From Bradyrhizobium diversitatis (GTDB lineage Bacteria > Pseudomonadota > Alphaproteobacteria > Rhizobiales > Xanthobacteraceae): DNA of 64,000 nucleotides. Positions 47,732 to 54,618 of the stretch are shown here, piece after piece. The notes below the pieces were generated by a model. It had not been told where the DNA came from. It did not search any database and worked only from the letters and a program-made list of their open reading frames with translations. Location: assembly GCF_016031635.1 (NCBI RefSeq), contig NZ_JACEGD010000017.1, forward strand, positions 62,001-126,000. Direction: 5' to 3'. The translations under genes were made by a program, and so were the position numbers. Position 1 is the first letter of the stretch; the number at the start of each line of letters is the position of its first letter.

Positions 47732-48571
47732 ATGAAGACGCTCTTGGTCCCACTTCAGAATATTCCGATGATGACATCCACGCTCGCTGTGGCCTTAGAC
47801 CTCGCGCGACGTTCCGGCGCCTATATCGAAGGTTTTCCACTGCGGTTCGGCATCCCTCAATATGCGGCCGCCGAATTGGCCACCGGCATTCTCCTGGATA
47901 CGTATCAAGTGCAGAGCGAAGCCGAACTGAACGACATGCGCAACTTTTTCGAGGCATTCATGCTGAAGCATGATGTTCCTCGAGCCACCGCAGGATCGAA
48001 CCCGCCATGCTTCGGCTGGATGGAGAACGCGCCTGAGGGCGAAGACTTTGTCGGAAGTTATGGGCGCGCTTTCGATCTGATCGTGATGGCGCGGTCGGAT
48101 ATTGATGCTGCGGGCCCTCATCGCCGCGCGATTGAGTCCGCGCTGTTTGAGAGCGGCAGGCCCGTTCTACTGGTGCCGTCGAATGCACGAAAAAGCGTCG
48201 GAACAAACATCATGATCCACTGGAACGGGAGTACCGAGCAAGCTCGAGCAAACGCATTTGCCATGCCGTTGCTTCGTCTGGCCGAAAGAGTATCGGTCCT
48301 AACTGTTGTCGGCGGCCAAGCGGTGCCAGGACCGTCTGCCGGTCAGATCGCTCGGCAACTCCAATACAATGGCATTGCGGCCAGGTTGATCAGCGTTGAG
48401 CTGGACGGGCGCGAAACTGGTGAGGCGGTCCTCGATGCCGCCAGGGCACACGGTTGCGATCTATTGATCAAAGGAGCCTTTACCCGCACGCGGTTACGGC
48501 AGATGATATTCGGTGGGGCGACCAGCTATATCATGGAGCACGCGGATACCCCCGTTCTTATGGCTCACTAG
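47732..48571 (+). CDS. Universal stress protein (UspA family, tandem)
   Basis: 279 residues with two Usp-like halves. The first begins MKTLLVPLQNIPMMTSTLA. The second contains NIMIHWNGSTEQARANAF and ends with the family signature DLLIKGAFTRTRLRQMIFGGATSYIMEHADTPVLM; the full ATP-binding G-x2-G-x9-G(S/T) pattern is only partly kept. It stands 119 bp behind the two-component pair on the same strand and may respond to the same signal. ATG 47732. Confidence 0.85.
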   Translation: MKTLLVPLQNIPMMTSTLAVALDLARRSGAYIEGFPLRFGIPQYAAAELATGILLDTYQVQSEAELNDMRNFFEAFMLKHDVPRATAGSNPPCFGWMENAPEGEDFVGSYGRAFDLIVMARSDIDAAGPHRRAIESALFESGRPVLLVPSNARKSVGTNIMIHWNGSTEQARANAFAMPLLRLAERVSVLTVVGGQAVPGPSAGQIARQLQYNGIAARLISVELDGRETGEAVLDAARAHGCDLLIKGAFTRTRLRQMIFGGATSYIMEHADTPVLMAH

Positions 48572-48641
48572 CGCACAAAAGGCATGGTTTTGGCGTCAAC
48601 GGTGAGATGGAAAACCATTGGCTCATTGAGCGACCAACCGC

Positions 48642-49184
48642 ATGGCTTTGGCTATCAACATTCGGTCTGACGATTCCTCGGCAAAGCGGATTGAAGCCTT
48701 GTGGGATGAAGTTGCAGCGTTTGAGAGCCAGCCTTCGATGAGGGCTCTCGGCTATCAGCCGCATTTTACATTCGCGATCTACGATGCGCCCGAGATTGCC
48801 GCGAAGACCGCGTGGGAGGCCATGCTCCGCGCAGTCGGGGACGAAGGGCCATTGCTGGTCGCGTTCAAGCGAATTCGTTGGTTCGCAGGTCCGCCGCTCG
48901 TGCTCTGGGCGGAGCCGGAATTCGATGAAACGCTCCTCAGGTGGCACGCTTCGATCAGCGCTGCAATCGATCCAGCCTTTTGTCGGCTGCACTATCGGCC
49001 CGAAAACTGGCGACCTCATTGCACGCTCGGCACACAAATCGCCGACGCAGAGCGTGATGACGCGATCGCCTTCGCGCAGTCATTCAACGGCAGCATCAGC
49101 GTGCTGTTCGACGTCGTCGATTGCGTTTCTTTTCCGCCTGTGCGTGTGCTTGCGGAACAAGGATTGCCGGTTCGCACTCCGTGA
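48642..49184 (+). CDS. 2'-5' RNA ligase-like / 2H phosphoesterase protein
   Basis: 180 residues with the two His-x-Thr motifs of 2H phosphoesterases: QPHFTFAIYD near residue 40 and RPHCTLGT near residue 128. These enzymes open or hydrolyse 2',3'-cyclic phosphates or related bonds. Length and spacing fit. It is the last chromosomal gene before the tRNA fragment and island. The ribosome binding site is weak. Confidence 0.8.
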   Translation: MALAINIRSDDSSAKRIEALWDEVAAFESQPSMRALGYQPHFTFAIYDAPEIAAKTAWEAMLRAVGDEGPLLVAFKRIRWFAGPPLVLWAEPEFDETLLRWHASISAAIDPAFCRLHYRPENWRPHCTLGTQIADAERDDAIAFAQSFNGSISVLFDVVDCVSFPPVRVLAEQGLPVRTP

Positions 49185-49448
49185 GCCGACGTCCTGCTCA
49201 TCCATGCGTCCGGCCGCTCCAGGCGATGAGTCTCCGTGCGCCTCTTCCGACCATGCCATCCTGCCGCTGTTTTGCCCGAAAAGTCAAACGCGATTTCGGA
49301 AAAATCGTAACCCCTTGATCCCGCTGGTGCCGTCTACTGTGCATGGGGTTGTTTTGCGAATTTTTTGATGGAACGCTCCCGGCAAGCGCCAACTCAGCCG
49401 TCAACTGTCCGGAATTGTTCTCGATAGTACAGGGGGCCGGAGGATGGA

Positions 49449-49493
49449 TGGTGGGCGCACAAGGGATCGAACCTTGGACCTCTCCCGTGTGAA
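49449..49493 (-). repeat. att site: 3' fragment of a tRNA-Val(CAC) gene
   Basis: Read on the minus strand this is the anticodon loop TTCACAC, the 3' half of the anticodon stem, a 5-nt variable loop, the T-arm CAAGGTTCGATCCCTTG, the acceptor strand TGCGCCC, A73 and CCA. The 5' half is absent: the 7-nt GGGCGCA needed for the acceptor is not found upstream and pairing ends right after the anticodon loop. It is therefore the duplicated target left at one end of an integrated element. The chromosome lies left and the element right. The intact tRNA should be at the far end, outside this window. Confidence 0.85.
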
Positions 49494-49814
49494 CCACAAT
49501 CCGTAGACCCGTGCCAACCAAATCCGGCCATAGTTGAAATGTAAAAACACCTTTGATTGACGTTGGTTATGGTCTTGTTCGGCTATAAGAGCCCATAGGT
49601 GACCTTGCTACATTTTGTGTGCCCCCGTTGTGCCCGCCGTGGATTTTCCCTTGGGGCACAAAAAAGGGGGAGGTCTGAGACCCGGTTCTGTTTGGGTTTG
49701 CGGATCCTCCCTGCGCGGGCACACGGCAAGGAGAAGGTCTGGGGCCCGGTTCTGTTCGAGGGCTGACCGCCCTTCTTGCGGGGCACACCGGGCCACAGAG
49801 AGAGGGAAGGAATC
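49494..49814. other. Element end with direct repeats upstream of the integrase
   Basis: 321 bp without a gene. AGGTCTGAGACCCGGTTCTG at 49671 recurs as AGGTCTGGGGCCCGGTTCTG at 49735, 64 bp apart. Each copy is preceded by GGGCACA (49654 and 49717); a third GGGCACA starts at 49781, and inverted copies (TGTGCCC) lie near 49618-49635. Repeats of this kind beside attL often bind the integrase arm domain or excisionase. Confidence 0.6.
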
Positions 49815-51146
49815 ATGACGGAGCCGGCCAACCAGCTGACACTCACCGATGCGGTGATCCGCAACGCAACGTTGCCGCCGGGTAAGGCGCAGCATTATCT
49901 CCACGACGACAAGCTGCCGGGCCTCGCCTTGCGCATGCGCGCCACGGGCGGCCGGACCTGGGTCTACCTCTTCACCAAGCCGGGGGTGAGGGGGACCCAG
50001 CGCAAGACCCTCGGCGCGTGGCCCAAATATAATGAGAAGGCCGCGCGCAAGGCTGCCACCATTGCCGCAGGCGAGGTCGTCAAGGGCTTGGACCCGAACG
50101 ACGCGAAGCGCGAGGCGAGGCGGCAACAGGCCGCCGAGAAGCAGTGCACCACGCTCGCGACCCTCATTGTTGAAGATGGTCCCTACCAGACGTCCTTGAC
50201 CGAACGTCAAGTCGTCAACTGGAAGCCAGCAATGTCGGCGCTGAGGCGCGGGCTCAAGGATCACGCTGAGAGCGGCGTAGGGGACCTGACGCGACGACAG
50301 ATCATGGCTGCGGTCGACAAGATTGCCAAGACCGGCAAGCGCGGTGCAGCCAAGGACCTGCGCAAGCACGTGCATACCTTGCTCGAATGGTGCGTCGGCG
50401 AGGGCTATGTCGAGCACAACGTGCTCGCCGGCTATCGCGCGCCCAAGGAAACCCGCGCGCAAAGGGTCGGACGCCGAACGAAGGGCCGCGCGCTGACCGA
50501 TGAGGAAATCATCAAGGTCTGGGATGCATCCGGCAAGCTCGGCGCTTTCGGTCTCCTGGCACGTATGTGCCTGCTCGGCGGCCCCCGCCGCAGCGAGCCT
50601 ACCATGATCGAGTGGCGCAAGCACATCATGGACGACCGGATCACCTTCGATGCGGCGTGGACCAAGATGGGGCTTCACCACGATGTGCCGCGCACTCACC
50701 TGGTTGACGAGGTGCTCACGGCCGCGAAACATTTCCAGCGGGCAACCTCCGACTATGTCTTCCCATCACCAAAGACCGGTGGCCAGATGTCCGGCTTCAC
50801 CAAGATGGTCAATCGCCTGGTCAAGGAAGCGAGCGTCGCCAAGTTCACCATGCACGACTTAAGGCGCAGCTTGCGCACCATCATGTCGCGTTGTGGCTAC
50901 GACAACGAAATCCAGCGGCTGTGTGTTGGGCAAAAGCCAAGCGGAATTGATCAGGTCTACAATCACGACGAACAGTGGATCATCCGCAAGATGGCGTTCG
51001 AAGCGGCCCACGACTATATTGCGGAGTTGGTTGGCGGGAAAAGGGTCGGCAAAATCGTGCGCCTGCAGCGGACGAATCCGCTTGACTCGATCAAGGCCGA
51101 GCTCCTCGGCCGTCTCCGTGAGCATTATGCGGCTGAGGCGTCTTAG
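49815..51146 (+). CDS. int: P4-type tyrosine recombinase (island integrase)
   Basis: 443 residues. The N-terminal DUF4102-type arm-binding domain is LTDAVIRNATLPPGK with LPGLALRMRATGGRTWVY, followed by a SAM-like core-binding domain and the catalytic domain. Catalytic residues: Arg in LLGGPRRSE, His-x-x-Arg in TMHDLRRSLRT, and Tyr in IDQVYNHDE. The His that usually stands in LGH is Gln here (CVGQKPSG), a variation seen in some members. It lies 320 bp from the tRNA fragment and points away from it, as in many tRNA-targeted islands. ATG 49815 follows agGGAAGGaatc. Confidence 0.93.
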   Translation: MTEPANQLTLTDAVIRNATLPPGKAQHYLHDDKLPGLALRMRATGGRTWVYLFTKPGVRGTQRKTLGAWPKYNEKAARKAATIAAGEVVKGLDPNDAKREARRQQAAEKQCTTLATLIVEDGPYQTSLTERQVVNWKPAMSALRRGLKDHAESGVGDLTRRQIMAAVDKIAKTGKRGAAKDLRKHVHTLLEWCVGEGYVEHNVLAGYRAPKETRAQRVGRRTKGRALTDEEIIKVWDASGKLGAFGLLARMCLLGGPRRSEPTMIEWRKHIMDDRITFDAAWTKMGLHHDVPRTHLVDEVLTAAKHFQRATSDYVFPSPKTGGQMSGFTKMVNRLVKEASVAKFTMHDLRRSLRTIMSRCGYDNEIQRLCVGQKPSGIDQVYNHDEQWIIRKMAFEAAHDYIAELVGGKRVGKIVRLQRTNPLDSIKAELLGRLREHYAAEAS

Positions 51147-51459
51147 TGGTCCTATCGCACTTGGCCAAATAGTCGCGCACCGCATCGACACGATAGAGGG
51201 GCCGGCCATCGACGTAGCGCCATTTCAGCGGGTGGTTCGGATCGCGCCGCCACTGCTCCAGCGCTCCGGGCGTGCGCCGGATAACCGCGGCCGCCTCTAA
51301 TGCCGTCAAATTAGAGCTGCTCGGCAGTGTATCGATATCGAACGTCGCCGGTGGCGGCAAGCCACGGTTCTTGCGGCGCCGCTTTGTGGCAGGCTGCATT
51401 TCACCACTCCTTGGCGACCCTATTGCCTCGGTCGGAGGCTTCTTGTCTTCGCCGTTCAT
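51091..51459 (-). CDS. Excisionase-like small HTH protein
   Basis: 122 residues. A disordered basic N-terminus (KRRRKNRG) is followed by a MerR/AlpA-like helix-turn-helix: LTALEAAAVIRRTPGALEQWRRD with the wing LKWRYVDGRPLYRVDAVRDYL. It is convergent with the integrase and overlaps its last 56 bp, an arrangement that could couple the two in excision control. Proposed role: excisionase or directionality factor. ATG 51459 chosen because it starts just before the conserved part. Confidence 0.72.
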   Translation of the reverse strand: MNGEDKKPPTEAIGSPRSGEMQPATKRRRKNRGLPPPATFDIDTLPSSSNLTALEAAAVIRRTPGALEQWRRDPNHPLKWRYVDGRPLYRVDAVRDYLAKCDRTTKTPQPHNAHGDGRGARP

Positions 51460-51682
51460 GCCTCCGCCCCAAATCCTGATCGGTTTGAGGCAATAAGATC
51501 GCAGGCGTCGGCAGCAATACAGGAATGGAACGAGCAGGTATGGCTGCTGGGTAGCTGTGGCGTACAAATAGGACGAACCGTTCCTGTTTTCGCAGGGCTT
51601 CCCGGTTAATCAAAATCCTTGCCCAAGTTGGGGGGGCGCCGGAATAGTAGGTTAAAACTAGCGCCCAGCCTTTGGAGCCAAG

Positions 51683-52471
51683 ATGAATTTAGATGAAGAA
51701 GCAGCGCGATTCGCGCGGTTGCTCGACGAAGAACGCGAGGAGCAAGCGTACCAAGCTTACCTTGAGCAGAACACACGTTTCATCCCGCGGGAGTTCGTAC
51801 AGAACCACGGTATCGGACTTAGCATTGTTCTTCGCAAGCTCTCTTTCGGCGCCGACTACAAAACCGATTTCTTCTACTTCTCGAAGAGTACGGATGACTG
51901 GAACGCCGTCTTTATCGAGCTGGAAAAGCCGTGGTCGCGCTTTTTCAAGGGCAACACGAACGAGTATCACGGCGATTTTTCGCGCGCGTTGCAGCAGATT
52001 AATCAGTGGAAGGCGTGGTTTCTCTCGGACCAGAACAAGGCGGGCTTTTTGGCGTCCGTCAGCGCCGTCCAGGTGCCGCGGCATATGGCCAGCAATCCTA
52101 CTTATAACAAGTACGTGCTCGTCTTCGGGCGACGCGCGGAATACGAAGGCAACGCGGATCGCCGGCGGCTCGTGAGAGCCGCTGAAACGGATGATTTCAA
52201 GATCATGACGTTCGACAGCCTTGCCGAGGGCCTTAGCCAAAAAGGAGAGCTCGCGGTCGGCAGTCGGCATAATCAGTTCATCGATATCCTCTCAGACGAG
52301 GTCATTGATGCTGGGATGTACGCGTGGATGGAGCCGACACAGCTTCGGGTAAGCAAGGCGCTCCGCGAGAAGCTCAGCCAGGGAGGCTCCAATCACTTTC
52401 TCTTCCAAGATGGGCAGCGCCATGAGGTCCTGAGCTACGTCGCTCCGCTGGTCAGGGTGCGAGCTGCGTGA
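51683..52471 (+). CDS. sduA: Shedu-type defence nuclease SduA (DUF4263)
   Basis: A 262-residue protein. The core reads FGADYKTDFFYFSKSTDDWN then VFIELEKPWSRFFKGN and SRALQQINQWKAWF. This is the Shedu/DUF4263 pattern of Asp, Glu-x-Lys and Gln-x2-x-W, a PD-(D/E)xK nuclease. Shedu is a known single-gene anti-phage system; here the N-terminal region is short (LDEEREEQAYQAYLEQNTRFIPREF). Ribosome binding site tttGGAGccaag. It lies beside an AbiV-like gene. Confidence 0.82.
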   Translation: MNLDEEAARFARLLDEEREEQAYQAYLEQNTRFIPREFVQNHGIGLSIVLRKLSFGADYKTDFFYFSKSTDDWNAVFIELEKPWSRFFKGNTNEYHGDFSRALQQINQWKAWFLSDQNKAGFLASVSAVQVPRHMASNPTYNKYVLVFGRRAEYEGNADRRRLVRAAETDDFKIMTFDSLAEGLSQKGELAVGSRHNQFIDILSDEVIDAGMYAWMEPTQLRVSKALREKLSQGGSNHFLFQDGQRHEVLSYVAPLVRVRAA

Positions 52472-52620
52472 TGGAGGCGATGCCCGCTTGCCGGGGTGCC
52501 TTGCATTCTGAAACGCCGCGCTGCAAGTTGATCTGCTTAGGTTCTGTGCGACGATGCTGGAAGCCCAACGTATCGTGAGAAGCAATAGCTGGCCCGGCTT
52601 ATGGGTCGGAGGTGTGACGA

Positions 52621-53340
52621 ATGCGGAAGGCAAAACTCTTGAAACCTCCTCGCAAGTCGGACGTGGAAGCCACGATCAATGTGTGCCTCGCAAATGCATC
52701 GCGCTTGATGGACGACGCGGTGATGCTCGAATTCCAAGAACGGGGCGGTGGCCGCCTTGCCATCTGCATGCTGGCGCAGGAGGAGTACGCAAAGGCTTTC
52801 CTTCTTTACATGGTGCGTGAAGAGCTTCTGCCGTGGGATACGGACCTGTTGCGCATCATGAGAAGCCATGCTTGCAAGCATTTGCTCGCGATCGTCATGG
52901 AGTACGTCAGTCCGGACTGGGAGACCATCGAGGAACTCCAAGCCAAGCTTAGGGCAGAATACGATCTCGGGGACCGTTTCCCGTCGCGTATCAGCAGCGC
53001 TCTCAATATTCTCTATTTTGAAATGATCCGACGCGGCAATTTCTTCGATGATAACGAATATGAGCCGGATGTGCTTGCGGTCGCTGTCGGTGAGCGGGAC
53101 AGAGAAAAACAAGACGCGATCTACATTGACGTCGACAAAAGCTGCCGGGTTAAGAAGTCGCCGAGCGATATCACGCGGAAAAGCGCCGCCATCGAGTACG
53201 AGCGTGCATCACGATATGGCTCGATTGTCGCAGGATTGCTTAAGCCCGATGCTTACGAGGGGTTGGAGCTTCGGAAGCTCAAGGACGCTATGAAGGTCGT
53301 CTTCTGGCAAGAGTATAAGGCGATCGCGTCCTCCGACTGA
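52621..53340 (+). CDS. AbiV-like abortive infection protein
   Basis: 239 residues with the AbiV hallmark: a helix carrying residues like NASRLMDDAVML, then GGGRLAICMLAQEEYAKAFLLY, which matches the family pattern A-x-L-A-x-x-A-x-E-E-x-x-K. AbiV blocks phage late gene expression in lactococci, apparently by inhibiting translation. Only the first ~80 residues match; the rest is unknown. ATG 52621 follows tcGGAGGtgtgacga. Confidence 0.72.
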   Translation: MRKAKLLKPPRKSDVEATINVCLANASRLMDDAVMLEFQERGGGRLAICMLAQEEYAKAFLLYMVREELLPWDTDLLRIMRSHACKHLLAIVMEYVSPDWETIEELQAKLRAEYDLGDRFPSRISSALNILYFEMIRRGNFFDDNEYEPDVLAVAVGERDREKQDAIYIDVDKSCRVKKSPSDITRKSAAIEYERASRYGSIVAGLLKPDAYEGLELRKLKDAMKVVFWQEYKAIASSD

Positions 53341-53417
53341 AGCGCCCAAAAGCCACGGCTGGCATGACGCACAAAGAAGAAATCGGCGCAAGCCACACTG
53401 ACCTACGTGGCCTCATT

Positions 53418-54611
53418 TCAGCGGATTGCGGGTTTTTCGATCAGATGCGGAATATAAGCGCGAGCCAAACATAACGTCAGTTGTTCTCCGCGAATACTGA
53501 GCCGGTCGATCCATTCCGTCGGCATCGCGTTGAAATCGGTCGGATACAAATGAGCCTCCTCCCGGCGTACCAGGTCCGAAGGTGGGTCCGGGAGGGTTTT
53601 GTCGAGTTGGCCGAGATAGGGAAAGATGAAGTGCTTGATCTGCCCCGAGCGTTGCGCCTCATGCAGTCGGTGGATCGAGGCATTCTGCGCGCGATCGAAC
53701 AGCGCGCCGAAGACACTCGACATCCGCGCGAGCATGAACTGGCTCGGAGGCTCCTGCCGTAGGCCGTATCCCGCCGAGCAGCAGATGATCGTATCGACTG
53801 GCGTCACGTTCAGGCTGACGTCCGGCGAGCGGTCTGGCCAAAGGCAGCCGAGACCGAGATTATCGTAGATCCCGCCGTCCGTCAGGACCACGCGCTCGGC
53901 TCGTAGTGTGCCCTTGTGGTCGAACGTGAATGTTTCGTCGAAGGCCGGAAGAAACAGCGGGTAGGCGGCCGACGCGGCGACGGCGTGCGCGACCGACACG
54001 TCGTTTCGATGCAACTTCCCCCAACGCCACGAGCCCGATTCCTTGGTCCCGAACCGGAAGGCCGAGCCGGTTCTAAGCTCGGTGGCATTGATGACAAGAC
54101 GAGGCTTCGGCCGCAGGTCGCTCATCGAAGCGCCGCCGAAAAGAAGCTCGTCCAGCACCGCTTCGAGCAGGCTGGTTCGGCTCGCGAAGCGATGAAGAGG
54201 TGACCTGACGTCGAAGGATTCGAAATGCCGTGCGAGTGACTCAGGCATCACCAGCTTGAGCAGACCTACCATCGTCCTGATCAGTGCCACGATGACGGCG
54301 ACGATGCCAATCAGCGCGAAGGCCGCAGCCACCTTGAGGCCGAGCGGGCCGAACAGTTTCCGGCACATGCGCTTGGCGAGGCCTCGAGACAGAATCTCGC
54401 GCATTTTCGCTTCGAACGAAGCGAAGTCGCCGTCGTGTGCGTGGAAGTATACACCGATGACGCTGCCGCCGGATACGGTCGAGAGAACATCGATCCGATG
54501 CAACAGCCCGAGCCGGTCGAGCGCTCTTAGACAACCGAGATGGAATGCCATTGCCCGGGAGCCGCCCCCCGAGAGAGCCAATCCGATTTTGGGCGAGATC
54601 GCTTCTTCCAT
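53418..54611 (-). CDS. Patatin-like phospholipase with a membrane insert
   Basis: 397 residues. The oxyanion hole is LALSGGGSRAMAF, the nucleophile Ser47 lies in STVSGGSVIG, and the catalytic Asp in LTDGGIYDN. Between them a strongly hydrophobic insert (GLKVAAAFALIGIVAVIVALIRT, two short helices) would place it in or on the membrane. Its start is 7 bp after the stop of the E2-E1-JAB fusion, so it is co-transcribed. In type II CBASS the analogous effector CapV is a patatin phospholipase that degrades membranes. Here it is the predicted effector of a related but different system. Confidence 0.86.
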   Translation of the reverse strand: MEEAISPKIGLALSGGGSRAMAFHLGCLRALDRLGLLHRIDVLSTVSGGSVIGVYFHAHDGDFASFEAKMREILSRGLAKRMCRKLFGPLGLKVAAAFALIGIVAVIVALIRTMVGLLKLVMPESLARHFESFDVRSPLHRFASRTSLLEAVLDELLFGGASMSDLRPKPRLVINATELRTGSAFRFGTKESGSWRWGKLHRNDVSVAHAVAASAAYPLFLPAFDETFTFDHKGTLRAERVVLTDGGIYDNLGLGCLWPDRSPDVSLNVTPVDTIICCSAGYGLRQEPPSQFMLARMSSVFGALFDRAQNASIHRLHEAQRSGQIKHFIFPYLGQLDKTLPDPPSDLVRREEAHLYPTDFNAMPTEWIDRLSIRGEQLTLCLARAYIPHLIEKPAIR

Positions 54612-54618
54612 CCTAAAC

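Noticed and set aside
49449..49520. A complete tRNA gene on the minus strand
   Set aside because: Only the 3' half pairs and no 5' acceptor strand is present. An apparent GTG (His) anticodon in the next bases is out of register with the T-arm spacing; the loop TTCACAC fits Val.
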